Shown here: positions 12,637 through 24,657 of the stretch, piece by piece
Position numbering within the stretch: position 1 is the first letter of the stretch
Layout: the number at the start of each line of letters is the position of its first letter
DNA from: Elymus sibiricus
Taxonomy: Eukaryota > Streptophyta > Magnoliopsida > Poales > Poaceae
NCBI GenBank assembly: GCA_039707655.1
Contig: CM077664.1
Span: forward strand, 26,214,781 to 26,278,780
Length of the DNA: 64,000 nucleotides
Reading direction: 5' to 3'
Notes under the pieces: model-generated
The model's input: the letters and a program-made list of their open reading frames with translations, nothing else
Databases searched by the model: none
What the model was told of the DNA's origin: nothing
Program-made: the position numbers and the translations under genes

Positions 12637-13963
12637 GCCTGTCATGACCCGATCCCTGAATGGGACCCGAATCTCTGTGCTTAATGTGTCACTCCCTGGA
12701 TCAATAGCTGACACGCACAGTCGACGATGAAATACCGAGAATACATCATGTGTCAAGTATTACATCGCAGATCCAGTGCTTTACAATACACATCTGCTTA
12801 GCTCACAGGCTAGCTTACAATAAAATCATGCAGCGGAGATATCATTCTAGTCTTGTGGCGTCCATGCACTCATAGGCAGAAGTTGAGTATAGCGTAGTAA
12901 CCCTACTTTGTACCTTCCAGTCGATACGGTAAACCTGCAACATGATACGTTGCAGCCACAAGGGTCAATACATCGAATGTATTGGCAAGCTTCACCAGGA
13001 TTGGCTTGTTGGAAAAGTAAACATGCAAAGCGGTGCGGCTGGTGTTCCTTTGCGTGAAAATAGTTTTCCTACCTTTTCTAGTAGTGGTCTACTCTAATAA
13101 TAATATGACACTCCTGGTAAACCCCGGTCGTAGTCGACAAGCACTTCCGGTAAACCCTGGTCGTAGCCCGAATCAATTTGAGCATGTGGGTTCCTCGGTA
13201 AACCCCAGTTAACCCAACCTTCCCAGAAGAATCTGTCGGTAAGCCCCAGGATCCTGGATTGGTACACACTCCCCTTTGGTTCAACCCATTGATTTTAATG
13301 AAGAAGAGGTGATGAGATCAAACTGACAATTCTCGGATGAGTTGCTCAAAAGTTGTCCATAACATGGGGCACGGCTAATCATGATCAGTTTTATACACTC
13401 TGCAGAGGTTTGTGTACTTTTCCCGTGATTCCTGATCACACCCTTAAGCCACTAAACTTCACTTGTCAAGTAGCAAGGTATACCAAGACGAGACTTTTGG
13501 GAAGTAGTAGCCTCTCTAAAAAGGTAGACCCAGTCCGGGTTCCTACTGCAAGATGTACATCTGCTGGTCTACCGCAGGAGGGTTCCCACAACTTACTTGG
13601 TCCAGACAGAGCCCATATTGTCTCACGGTTACACATGGAAGCTATTCAACTTTGAACTCGTACAATCCCTTTGAGCCTGGGCGGTCGCCCACAAAACACA
13701 GGGCCACCAAAGCAATACCGAAGCACCACCCAGATGATTCATTAATTAAGTGGTAGTTAAGTAGTCAACCATGCGGTTGTATGGCGGAATAATATAGGTG
13801 TTTCCCAATCCACGATATAGCAGCTAAGCGACTACTCGTTGGTTACAAGGTCAGGGTATAAAAGGACCTATATCTTTCTAGTGGGTTCTGTCAAGCATAA
13901 AGTAGAAATCCTATAGGGGATTTCTTAGTTGAAACAACTACAATGCATGAAAACATAGGTTAT

Positions 13964-15664
13964 TGATACGTCTCCAATGTATCTATAATTTATGAAGTAT
14001 TCATGCCATGTTTATTATAGTTTTATATGATTTTGGTGCACTTTTATATGGATTTTATATGATTTTTTTGGACTAACATAACATATTGACCTAGTGCCCA
14101 GTGCCAGTTGTTGTTTTCTACTTGTTTTTGGTTTTCCAGAAAATCCAAATCAAATGAAGTCCAAATGCAGCGAAACTTTTTGACGATTTTTTCAGGTAGG
14201 AAACAGACCCAGGAGGCTTTGGGGGAGTAGCAGAAGAGCCACAGGCGCCCAACAAGACACCAGGGCGCACCAACCCCCCCCCCCCCCCCCACCCCCCCAG
14301 GCGCGCCCTGGTGCCTTGTGGGCCCCCTGTGGCACCTCTTCGCGTGATTCCAATGCCAAAAATTCTTATAAATACCAAAACCCCCAGAAATAACCCTAGA
14401 ACTTCGACTCCGCCACCGCTAGCCTCTGTACCTCCACGATCCCATCTACAACCCTTTTCCGGCACCCTACCGGAGGGGGGAATCATCACCGGAGGCCATC
14501 TTCATCATCCCGGCGGTCTCCATGACGGGGAGGGAGTAGTTCACCCTCGGGGCTGAGGGTTTGTACCAGTAGATATGTGTTTGATCTCTCTCTCTCGTGT
14601 TCTTGATTTGGCACGATCTTGATGTACCGCGAGCTTTGTTAATATAGTTGGATCATATGGTGTTTCCCCCTCTCTATCTTGTTGTGATGAATTGAGTTTT
14701 ACCTTTGAGGTTTCACTATTATCGGATTGAATATTTTTATGGATTTGAGAACACTTGATATATGTGTTGCATATGAATACCCGTGGTGACAATGGGGTAT
14801 TGTATTGGTTCACTTGATGTATGTTTTGGCACTCAACTCGCGGATTCCCGAGGTGACATTGGGGTAATCTATGCATAGGGGTTGATGCACGTTTTCATCC
14901 TACTTTCTCCGACAGAAATCTTGGGGCACTCTTTGAAGTTCTTTGTGTTGGATTGAATATTATGAATCTGAAGTTGTTTGATGCATATTGAATAATCAAC
15001 TCACGGATACTTGTGGTGACATTGGAGTATCTAGGTGACATTAGGGTTGGTTGATGTGTTTCATATGGTGTTTATTTTAGTACGAACTCTAGGGCTGTTC
15101 GTGACACTTATAGGGATGGCTCAATAGATTGATCGGAAAGGATAACTTTGAGGTGGTTTCATACCATACAACAACTTCTATCTTATGTTCCCCACGAATA
15201 GGAACTTTGGAGTGATTCTTTGTCGCACGTTGAGGGATTGTTATATGATCCAATTATGTTAGCATTGTTGAGAGATTGCACTAGTGAAAGTATGAACCCT
15301 AGGCCTTGTTTTCAAGCATTGCAATACCGTTTGTGCTCCGTTTTATCAATTGCTACCTTGCTGTTTTTTATTTTTCAGATTACAAAAACCTATATCTACT
15401 ATCCATACTACACTTGTATCACCATCTCTTCGCCGAACTAGTGCACCTATACAATTTACCATTATATTGGGTGTGTTGGGGACACAAGAGATTTCTTGTA
15501 TTTGGTTGCAAGGTTGTTTGAGAGAGACCATCTTCATCCTATGCCTCCCAATGATTGATAAACCTTAGGTCATCCACTTGAGGGAAAATTACTATAGTCC
15601 TACAAAACTCTACACTTGGAGGCCCAACACGAGTCTACAAGAATAAGTTGTGTAGTAGACATCA
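13964..15664 (+). repeat. 5' LTR of element D
   Basis: 1701 bp. The TATA box is TATAAATA at 14367-14374, downstream of a long poly-C run near 14272-14298. The right LTR lacks about 70 bp around that poly-C tract, which accounts for its shorter length. Confidence 0.92.
14367..14374 (+). promoter_or_regulatory. TATA box in the 5' LTR of element D
   Basis: TATAAATA in the context tcTTATAAATAcc. The same motif is kept in the right LTR at 19973-19980. It is the likely core promoter for the element RNA. Confidence 0.65.
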
Positions 15665-15674
15665 AGCTCCTTTC

Positions 15675-15692
15675 TGGCGCCGTTGCCGGGGA
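15675..15692 (+). other. Primer-binding site of element D (tRNA-Asp, perfect)
   Basis: TGGCGCCGTTGCCGGGGA, an 18-base complement of the 3' end of plant tRNA-Asp including CCA, ten bases after the LTR. Use of tRNA-Asp is characteristic of Athila-type elements. Confidence 0.92.
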
Positions 15693-15790
15693 GGTGAGTG
15701 CTTGAAGGTATATCTTTAGATCTTGCAATTGAATCTTTTAGTTTCTTGTTTTATCACTAGTTTGGTTTGTAAAAGAAAACTACAAAAAAA

Positions 15791-16591
15791 ATGGAATTGA
15801 GGTTGCCTCATATTATTCGTCTTTATAATGTCTTTCTTGAAAATGATGGATCGGAAAATTGTGCTCAATTGATAGAAGAAGAATTCAATAAAATGTTTGG
15901 CATAAAATCTTTGAATGATGAGCATGATTGCAATGTTGTTAGTATGAATTCTTTGAATACCCATGATGCTAATGATATGCAAAGCTACAAGCTTGGGGAT
16001 GCTATGTTTGATGAAGATGATATTTTTAGTCACCCAAGTTTTGATGAGCATATTTATTATGATGATGACATGCCTCCTATCTATAATGATTATTGTGATG
16101 ACACTTATGTTATGAAAAATAGTGATGATTATTATTATAATATTTTTTATAATTATGAAAATCCTTTTACTGAACATCACTCTTTTAATGTGGAAACAAT
16201 TTATAGTATTCGAGTTTCATACGATACTCCCACTATTATGAATGAGAAGAAAATTGCTTATGTGGAGAGTAGTAAAAATTCTATGCTTATGTATCATGAC
16301 AAGAATGCTTTGTGTGAAGGATATATTGTTGAATTTCTTCATGATGCTACTGAAAATTATTATGAGAGAGGATCATATGCTTGTAGGTGTTGCAATAATA
16401 TTAAGTCTCCTCTCTATGTGTTGAAAGTTTTGAAGTTATACTCGTTTTGCCTTCCTATGCTAGTTGATTCTTGCCCCCAAAAATTATTTGCTCACAAAAT
16501 CCCTATGCATAGGAAGTGGGTTAGGCTTAAATGTGCTAGTCATATGCTTCATGATGCTATCTTTGTGTTTCAATTCTTTACTTTTATGTGA
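15791..16591 (+). CDS. Element D ORF, unknown acidic 266-aa protein
   Basis: Intact frame from ATG 15791 (MELRLPHIIRLYNVF) to TGA 16591, about 100 bp after the primer site, so it is the element's only protein. The first two thirds are very rich in Asp, Tyr and Asn (for example FDEHIYYDDDMPPIYNDYCDD). The last third is different: YACRCCNNIKSPLY has a CXCC cluster, followed by hydrophobic stretches and the basic segment LFAHKIPMHRKWVRLKCASH. I see no CCHC knuckle, protease or capsid motif. The uninterrupted frame in an otherwise gutted element suggests either a recent insertion or selection on the ORF. Function unknown; a diverged gag-derived protein is possible. Confidence 0.6.
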   Translation: MELRLPHIIRLYNVFLENDGSENCAQLIEEEFNKMFGIKSLNDEHDCNVVSMNSLNTHDANDMQSYKLGDAMFDEDDIFSHPSFDEHIYYDDDMPPIYNDYCDDTYVMKNSDDYYYNIFYNYENPFTEHHSFNVETIYSIRVSYDTPTIMNEKKIAYVESSKNSMLMYHDKNALCEGYIVEFLHDATENYYERGSYACRCCNNIKSPLYVLKVLKLYSFCLPMLVDSCPQKLFAHKIPMHRKWVRLKCASHMLHDAIFVFQFFTFM

Positions 16592-17241
16592 GCATCATTG
16601 AAATCATCATGCCTAGCTAAAAGGCATTAAAGAAAAGCGCTTGTTGGGAGACAACCCAATATTTATCCCTACTGTTTTTTCATGTTCACATGATTAAGCT
16701 ACTGTATTAATCATGTTTTATAGCTTTTGTTTCAATAAAGTGCCAAGTAAAGCCTTTGGGATAGTGTGGATGCTTGTTGATTTGATTCTGTGCAAAAACA
16801 GAAACTTTTGCATCCAGTGCTGGAATTTCTATTCTGTACTGGAGCGTGAGAAAATTCCGAAATTTTTACATAGTATTGCGTTACAAATTTTTTTCGTTGT
16901 TCTAATTTTTCAGAATTTTTGTAGTTACATAAGTATGGTTTTTAAATCGCTTACTACATGCTGTTCTATTTTTGACAGATTATGTTTTCGGTGCATACTT
17001 TGCTTGTTTTAGTGTTTCCATAGCTTATATTGAGTAATATAAATTGTGGAAATGATAGAATACAATAGGAATTACATGATAACAATTATGAATCTTGTCT
17101 TGACAGTACCAAAGTGGATGATTTATTTTTATCTTACTAACCTATCTCACAAGTTCCGTTAAGTTTTATGTGATTGAAGTTTTCAAGTTTTGGGTGAGAT
17201 ATCGATATGAGGAGAATAAGGAGTGACAAGACCCTAAGCTT

Positions 17242-17322
17242 GGGGATGCCCAAGGCAACCCAAGGTAATACTCAAGGAAGACTCAAGTGTCTAAGCTTGG
17301 GGATGCCCCGGAAGGCATCCCC
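17242..17322 (+). ncRNA. Twin-hairpin module, element D copy 1
   Basis: Hairpin 1 (17242-17261) pairs GGG and TGCC with GGCA and CCC around loop CAA. Hairpin 2 (17299-17322) has a perfect 9-bp stem GGGGATGCC/GGCATCCCC with loop CCGGAA. They are 37 nt apart. This is a candidate cis-acting RNA structure of the element, not a separate gene. Confidence 0.5.
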
Positions 17323-17976
17323 TCTTTCGTCTTCACCATTATCGGTAACCTTACTCGGAGCTATATTTTTATTCGTCACATAATATGAGTTTTGCTTGGA
17401 GCATCATTTTATTTTGTTGATATTTGCTTGATTTTATTAATAATCATGTTTTTTATCTTTTAGTTCAATAAAATGCTAATTATAGCCTTTACCATGCTCA
17501 GTTTGCAAGTTCATGTGTTGCTGTTTGAAAAAAAAAAGTTTTCTGTTATGTCCAGAATATTCCTGAATAGTCAGAACATGATAAAAATCTGAAATTGTTA
17601 CACAGTAAGAATGCATGAGTTCTCTGTCACGTGGTAATTTTTCAGAATTTTTGGAGTTAGGGAAGTATGAATTCTTATTCACCCTTTACAGACTGTTCTG
17701 TTTAGACAGATTTCGGTTATAGTTGCATTGTTTGTATATGTTGCTTGTTTAATGTTTCTATTTGTGGATAGGAGTATTAAATATGTAGAGGCATTTAGTA
17801 TTAAATATTTAATTATAATTTTAGTGATTTGTTACAGTAGAGAATGTTAAGGTTTTGAGTTGATTTATACTAACTTATCTCACTAGTTCTTGTTGAGTTT
17901 TGTGTGGATGAAGTTTTTAAGATTTAGGAGAAGCCATGATATGAGAGGAATTAAGGAGACACAAGATCTCAAGGTT

Positions 17977-18056
17977 GGGGATGCCCAAGGCACCCCAAGA
18001 TAACATTCCAAGAAGTCTCAAGCAACTAAGCTTGGGGATGCCCCGGTTGGCATCCC
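17977..18056 (+). ncRNA. Twin-hairpin module, element D copy 2
   Basis: Hairpin 1 (17977-17996) pairs GGGG and TGCC with GGCA and CCCC, with one bulged A and loop CAA. Hairpin 2 (18035-18056) pairs GGGATGCC with GGCATCCC around loop CCGGTT. Spacing is 38 nt, nearly as in copy 1. Confidence 0.5.
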
Positions 18057-18180
18057 ACCTTTCTACATCAACAATTATCGGTTAGTCTTGGTCGAGCCTA
18101 AGTTTTTGCTTCTTCACATGAGATGTGCTATTCTTGGAATGTCATTTTATTTTGTTTTCTTTTCTGTTTGAATAAAATAC

Positions 18181-19642
18181 TTAAGATCTGAAATTTTTAA
18201 ATGAGAGAGAGAGAGAGTCCTCACATAGCTACCTATTTACTTAACTACTCATTTGGTCTTCAATTATATCTTTTTGGAGTAGTTTGTCATTTGCTCTTGT
18301 GCTTCACTTATATCCTATGAGTGAATTGTGAAGCAATTGAATATCATAAATTTGAAATTATATGTGCTTCATATGCTTGTATCATGTCTAGTAGTAGTTT
18401 CACATTTGGGTTAGAAAGTCATATCTATTGAAGCTTGACAATCACAATATTGGTCATACAAGCAATTCTTGAATGATTAGTATAAGGAATAGAACTTTCA
18501 CATACAAATATATTATCTTGGACATCTTTTATGATTGTGAATACCCATTAATTATTTTCAAACTTGAGCAAATTAGTTGAAGTTGGACAAGGAAGACAAC
18601 GTAATGAGTTATGCTTGGGTATATTTGCATAGAAGTTATATTGTTATGGATCCTCCAAAATGTGGTGCTTGCTTAGGATCTTTTGCCAGCCAAAAATTCG
18701 TACTAAGTAGAGACACTACTTGTGCATCCAAAAACCCTTAAGCCCAGTTTCTTGCCATGAGTGTCCACCATACCTACCTATGGATTGAATAAGATCCTTC
18801 AAGTAAGTTGTCATCGGTGCAAAAAGCAATAAAAAATGCGCCTAAAATATGTATGATCTTTTATTGCAAGGGAAAATAAGCGTTGTACGAACTTGTGATG
18901 GTAAAGAAATAAAAGCGACGAACCGCATAATAAAGGTTGCTATTACAAGGGGCAATATAACGTGACGTTCCTTTGCATTAAGGGCTTGTGCATCCAAAAA
19001 TCAAAAGCGCATGACAACCTCTGCTTCCCTCTGCGAAGGGTCTATCTTTTACTTTATGTATTTACTTTTATGCAAGAGTCAATAATATTACTTCTCTTTT
19101 CAACCTCAATTATTCTCTAGTTGGTAAGCATCATGTGGTGGGGAAAGATCCAGGCACATATGGCCAGTCAAATATATTTGATCATGAATTATTATTGTTG
19201 ACAATTATCTCTATGATAAATAAGTTGGGAAGCGAAACATTAAACCCCTATCTTTCTCTGTGTTCGATGGATGCCATTTGTTCTAAAAATATGCTTTGAG
19301 TACTAGCAATCATAAATGACTAAATGATAATTGAGTATGTGGAGCTCTTACTTAGACTTTGTTGAAATTAAGTTGAATTGCAATTGTTTGGTGACTAAGA
19401 ACAAAGGTTGTTAAGTTTCAAGAGAATGCTTTGTTTGAACCATAACATGTGAATTGATTGCTACTTTATCATGATGAGTTTTATGAAAAGAGCTACTGTT
19501 TATGATATATAATGATGCTAGGAAAAGTGATTGAAATTATCATTGATCAAACTTATGCACTATACTAGCATTCACACTTCATAAATTATTTCTTTTATCA
19601 TTTACCTACTCGAGGACGAGCAGGAATTAAGCTTGGGGTTGC
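18181..19642 (+). other. Element D 3' non-coding sequence and polypurine tract
   Basis: About 1.4 kb of AT-rich sequence with a (GA)n run near 18202-18217 and no supported gene. It ends with the purine-rich AGGAATTAAGCTTGGGGTTG immediately before the right LTR, the probable polypurine tract for plus-strand priming. Confidence 0.6.
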
Positions 19643-21268
19643 TGAAACGTCTCCAACGTATCTGTAATTTATGAAGTATTCATGCCATGTTTATTATAGT
19701 TTTATATGATTTTGGTGCACTTTTATATGGATTTTATATGATTTTAATGTACTAACATATTGAGCTAGTGCCCATTGCCAGTTGATGTTTTTTGCTTGTT
19801 TTTGGTTTTCTAGAAAATCCATATCAAATGAAGTCCAAATGCAACGAAACTTTTTGACAATTTTTTCTGGAAGGAAACAGACCCGTGAAGCTTTGGGGGA
19901 GTAGCAGAAGAGCCAATGGGGCCCCACAAGCCACCAAGGCGCGCCACCCCCCCCCCCCAGGCCAAAAAGTCTTATAAATACCAAAAACCCCCAGAAATAA
20001 CCCTAGAACTTTGACTCCGCCGCCGCAAGCCTCTGTACCTCCACGATCTCATCTACAACCCTTTTCCGGCACCCTGCCGGAGGTGGAATCATCACCGGAG
20101 GCCATCTTCATCATCCTGGCGGTTTCCATGACGAGGAGGGAGTAGTTCACCCTCGGGGCTGAGGGTTTGTACCAGTAGCTATGTGTTTGATCTCTCTCTC
20201 TCGTGTTCTTGATTTGGCATGATCTTGATGTACTGCAAGCTTTGTTAATATAGTTGGATCATATGGTGTTTCCCCCTCTCTATCTTTTTGTGATGAATTG
20301 AGTTTTACCTTTGAGGTTTCACTATTATTGGATTGAATATTTTTATGGATTTGAGAACACTTGATGTATGTCTTGCATACGAATATCCGTGGTGACAATG
20401 GGGTATTATATTGGTTCACTTGATGTATGTTTTGGCACTCAACTCGCGGATTCTTGAGGTGACATTGGGGTAATCTACGCATAGGGGTTGATGCACGTTT
20501 TCATCCTACTTTCTCCGGTAAAAATCTTGGGGCACTCTTTGAAGTTCTTTGTGTTGGATTGAATATTATGAATCTAAAGTTGTTTGATGCATATCGAATA
20601 ATCAACTCACGGATACTTGTGGTGACATTGGAGTATCTAGGTGACATTAGGGTTGGTTGATGTGTTTCATATGGTGTTATTTTAGTACGAACTCTAGGGG
20701 TGTTCGTGACACTTATAGGGATGGCTCAATAGATTGATCAGAAAGGATAACTTTGAGGTGGTTTCGTACCCTACAACAAATTCTATCTTATGTTCTCCAC
20801 GAATAGGAACTTTGGAGTGATTCTTTGTCGCACGTTGAGGGATTGTTATATGATAAAATTATGTTAGCATTGTTGAGAGATTGCACTATTGAAAGTATGA
20901 ACCCTAGGCCTTGTTTTCAAGCATTGCAATACCGTTTGTGCTCCGTTTTATCAATTGCTACCTTGCTGTTTTTTATTTTTTAGATTACAAAACCTATATC
21001 TACTATCCATACTACACTTGTATCACCATCTCTTCGCCGAACTAGTGCGCCTATACAATTTACCATTGTATTGGGTGTGTTGGGGACACAAGAGATTTCT
21101 TGTATTTGGTTGCAGGGTTGTTTGAGAGAGACCATCTTCATCCTACGCCTCCCACGGATTGATAAACCTTAGGTCATCCACTTGAGGGAAAATTGCTACT
21201 GTCCTACAAAACTCTGCGCTTGGAGGCCCGACACGAGTCTACAAGAATAAGTTGTGTAGTAGACATTA
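19643..21268 (+). repeat. 3' LTR of element D
   Basis: 1626 bp, matching 13964-15664. Its first bases are TGAAACG in place of TGATACG and its last are ACATTA in place of ACATCA. It lacks about 70 bp around the poly-C tract. Confidence 0.92.
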
Positions 21269-24200
21269 GTTATGATCAATGGTTCCACTTGCCTGTATTG
21301 ACGATTCTTCAATCTCACAATCTTGATCACGTTACTCTTCGCTCTCCGTACAATCTATCGTAAGTAAAGAGTTATCATAAACAACCATACAATACAATCA
21401 ACATACAATAAGTGTGGTGCATGGTGTCAGGGTCATTGTGCTGTGAGATCATGTGTCAGGGTTAACTCATAAGAGTTTGGAAACAACATAGTGGTTGTCG
21501 TTGGAATACATGTGACATAGGGGTTCACATGCAAGTATCAAATAAGGGTTCATCACATAAGAAGTATGTGATGTCAAGTTGTGGCTATCACATTTTAGAA
21601 AGGAATGTTGACAAAAGAGTCATGGTCTATGAATCTTGGATAGCCAAGTTCATGTTCAAGTTTGATGACAATTCAAACTTGTTGACCTTCATGAGCTTGA
21701 ATACACTAAGGTCTGAAAATGATGACTTGCTCTGGTTTCCTATTCAAGTTGGATTTGGATTAGGGTTCATCTCATTTGAATTCAAATTGAATTGAGTTCA
21801 CAATTGATTTGGTTCTACTAAGTCAAATTGGATTATGAATGATTTAATAATCAACTAAGTTGGATTAACAATTGAAATGCGTTCCCTAAAGTTAAGTAAC
21901 AAATCCAATGCATCTACTATGGTTTGTTGATTTGATTTTTGTTTTGCTAAGGTCAGTCATAATCCAATTGATTACTAAGGTTCATTACTCAATTTTTTTC
22001 AACTAAAGTCAAGTACCAATCCAATGTGGTTGCTAAGGTTTATCCATTTGATCATTAGTTAAACTAAAGTCAATTATGTCTCCAATTGATTTACTGAAGT
22101 GCAAAAAGTTTCAAATTTTATTTAATTTAATTTGAGCTCATCTTTCCCTAAAGTCAAATATTAACTCCAAACATTATTTACTAGGTTTAACTCATTTTAT
22201 TAAACCATATTGCATTTATTTCACTTTAAATAAACCTAGGGTCTCATGGTTATATTCAAACTAGGTTTGGATTAAATTCAAATGTTATTTGAATTACCTA
22301 AAGTCAAATAAAATCCTAAAAATAATTACTAAGTTCATTTATAGTTTCTGAACTCATATGCAAAAGGAACTATTCCATTTAGGTATTTTATTTTCAAATT
22401 TTACCTAAATAGTTTCAAATTCCATTTGAATTATGGCCTAATCTGTATTTCATTTTAAAATATATTTTTAATTTAGTCAAATTTGAACTAAAGTGTTCTA
22501 GACATAAACTACATCTCACTAGGTTCAAGTTGCAAAAAGAATCATTTAATTTGGATTTATAAAATGCAAGTTATGCCCATTTGAAGTTTCAATTCATTCT
22601 GTTTGAATTTGAAATTTAAATTATTCAAAAGTGAAATGTGTCTGGACAGGGTGAAACTAGATTCCATAAGGATCATTTTGCAAAAAGTTTCACTCAATTT
22701 GGACTTGTAGATAATTAGTTATGGAGGTTTTAAGATCAGGGGGTTTTCTGCAAAAGTGCCAATTCAATTTAATTTAACAGAATTGTTTCGGATAATGCTG
22801 GACACGTGGCGTGTTGTGGTTAGCTGAGAGGTGTCCGCTGAGAGCTCTAAACGGTGGACGGCCAAAACTTAGGGGAAAATGGTTCGGCAAATAAAAATTA
22901 TTAGTCGATCTAATCCTAGCCATTGAAGTGGAGATGAACGACTGAGAGAGAGAGAGAGGGGCTCACCGGGCGGCGCTAGGTCACCGGAGGGTGGCCGGAG
23001 ATGACGACGGACGGCAACGCGTGTTCGGGTGTGGACGGGGACGACGCTCCGGTGGTCCTTCGGCAACACGGAAGGCACGGACGGATGCGGCGGAGCACGG
23101 CGAAGACGATGGTGGCCTCTGTGGTCGCCGGGGACGACGGAGGCGAGTGGCACAAGCTTGCCGGAGTTGCACGGGCATGGCGGAGCTTCGGTCGAGCTTG
23201 AGCTGCTCAAAATAGAGGGAGTAAGGGTGCGGGGTTTGGGTCATTAGATGCGCACGAATGCGGTGAATATGAGGTACATGGAGAGAGGCTCGGACACGGG
23301 CTCACCTCGTCGGGGTTGAGCACGGGGCGGCGGTGAGGTTCGGATGATGGTGAACATGAGGTTGCAGGGGGTCTCAGGCTCGGAGAGATTGTCCAGGAGG
23401 TTCACAAGGTCGTGGTGGAGCTGGTGGCGCAAGTGGCCGAGCTCGAGGAGGCATGGACTCCCCGGAATCCTGCCGGAGTTGGTTCGGCAGTGGCTGGGGA
23501 GATGGGTTTGATTCGGGCAGCCTGGCAGCATTGTCGAGGGAAGGCATGGGGCAAAAGGAGAGGAGGGGGTGCACTATTTTACGGGCATGGTGGCGAGGGT
23601 TGGGGCGCACGGGAGTGGCCGGAGTGGGGATCGTGGCCACGGGTGCGTGCGGGCGTGGGCGTGCGCGTGGCCAGCGGGAGGTTAGGGACGACGTCGGTGG
23701 GTCCCACGTGTCAGCAAGAGAGCGAGAGTGGGCGCGGGGTGGAGTGCTGGCCTGGCCGGCTGGGCTGGCTCGGCTGCTACTGGGCCGGCCTGGTTAGCTG
23801 GGCTGGCTTCTTTTTTTTCTGTTTCTATTTTCTTTTTCTGTCTGTTCTATCTTTTCCAAATGAATTTGGATTTGAATTTTCTTTCAACAGAGAACATTTT
23901 CTAAATTCTTAATGGAATAATTAGGAATGTTTGAACATTTTGTTTAGACAAAATGCACATAAAATATCTGCACTTGCATTTTCTTTTTGAATTTGAATTT
24001 GGTTCCAATACCAAATATGTTTCAAATTCTTTTTAGAAAAATGGCAGAGGGTCAAGAATATTATTTGTACTTATGAAATATCATTTCCTGCCAAATAAGT
24101 GCAAAACCACTTTTGGATAATTCCCTTTTGATTTGAATTGATTTCAAATTGAATCCAACTCAATTCCTTTGGGGAAATTTATTGGCTTTGAATATTACTT

Positions 24201-24439
24201 GGGACTTACTTAGGATAGCCTTGTGCCCTATAATATTATAAAAGACTTGGGTTGCTATCAAGGCTTGCTAGGGTTTCAACTAGTGGCATTGGGATTTTCA
24301 TCCTTCTAGGCAAACAATCAAACAAATAAATAGTCAATCACAAGCATTCCTAGGCAATCATGACTAATTCCTAGAAAACTTTCAATTCCCTGTGAAAATT
24401 TTAACATACCATATTTCGGAAAAAATCTGGGATGTGACA

Positions 24440-24657
24440 ATGTTCCCATTGATTTTATTGTTATGGACATAGAAAGCAATCCTTTATGCCCAATTATTTT
24501 GGGAAGACCATTCTTGAGAACTATAGGTGCTGTAATAGACATGAAAGAAGGGAACATCAAATTTCAATTTCCCATGAGAAAAGGTATGGAACACTTTCCA
24601 ATGAAAAGGATTAGAACACTTAATGATACTCTAATGAGAGTAAATTATCCTTTGTAA
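24440..24657 (+). pseudogene. Element B gag-protease gene, 3' part
   Basis: This continues the frame cut at 3578. After the duplicated atgtt the sequence reads PIDFIVMDIESNPLCPIILG, then RPFLRTIGAVIDMKEG, and ends at TAA 24655-24657. The CPIILGRPFLRT segment is the second half of an Athila-type aspartic protease fold, the hydrophobic-hydrophobic-Gly motif. The frame is open for 64 codons here, but the whole gene is broken upstream. No reverse transcriptase follows; the next 2.8 kb are non-coding. Confidence 0.85.

Larger units (their letters stand above)
16711..18180 (+). repeat. Element D 3' domain: two degenerate tandem copies of a ~735-bp unit
   Basis: Copy 1 is 16711-17443 and copy 2 is 17444-about 18180. 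Each begins TCATGTTTT...TTCAATAAA(A/G)TG and ends in a block starting aagcttggggatgcc-like sequence and then ggcatccc. A third, more diverged copy lies in element B at about 24760-25455. No protein coding is apparent; short frames in it are not conserved between copies. Each copy carries the twin-hairpin module described separately. Confidence 0.75.
13964..21268 (+). mobile_element. Element D: Athila-like gypsy retrotransposon without pol, + strand
   Basis: 7305 bp, with direct LTRs 13964-15664 and 19643-21268 and perfect target duplication gttat (13959-13963 and 21269-21273). The LTRs begin TGATACG (mutated to TGAAACG on the right) and end ACATCA (ACATTA on the right). It has a perfect 18-bp tRNA-Asp primer site, one intact 266-aa ORF, a 3-kb non-coding 3' domain with duplicated hairpin units, and a purine-rich tract just before the right LTR. 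There is no recognisable gag, protease or pol, so it must be mobilised in trans. The LTRs differ by roughly 3% in the parts compared by eye. It sits inside an LTR of C and is the youngest layer on the left side. Confidence 0.93.
3579..24439 (-). mobile_element. Element C: non-autonomous gypsy retrotransposon, minus strand, long LTRs
   Basis: Bounded by tgtcatgaccc at the left and gggatgtgaca at the right, with a perfect 5-bp duplication atgtt (3574-3578 and 24440-24444). LTRs are about 4.47 kb (3579-8046 and 12640-24439; the right one contains element D). The primer site next to the right LTR is TGGTATCAGAGC on the minus strand, so the element reads right to left. The interior (8047-12639) holds two minus-strand ORFs: an unknown 159-aa protein, then gag. 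I found no protease, reverse transcriptase, RNase H or integrase motif. The iMet primer site, long LTRs and CCHC gag fit a Tekay/Del-like gypsy group, but that lineage call is inference. Confidence 0.93.
12640..24439 (-). repeat. Right LTR of element C (5' LTR in element orientation), split by D
   Basis: Begins tgtcatgaccc and ends gggatgtgaca. Element D occupies 13964-21268; without it and one duplication the LTR is about 4.49 kb, matching 3579-8046. The sequence runs 12640-13963, then 21274-24439. The GC-rich block at 22930-23790 mirrors the one in the left LTR. No gene is supported here apart from the copy of the antisense 88-aa frame at 21529-21795. Confidence 0.92.

Noticed and set aside
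15716..16180. Ile-rich 154-aa minus-strand ORF
   Set aside because: It is the antisense shadow of the acidic Asp/Tyr-rich ORF of element D (GAT/AAT codons read as ATC/ATT).
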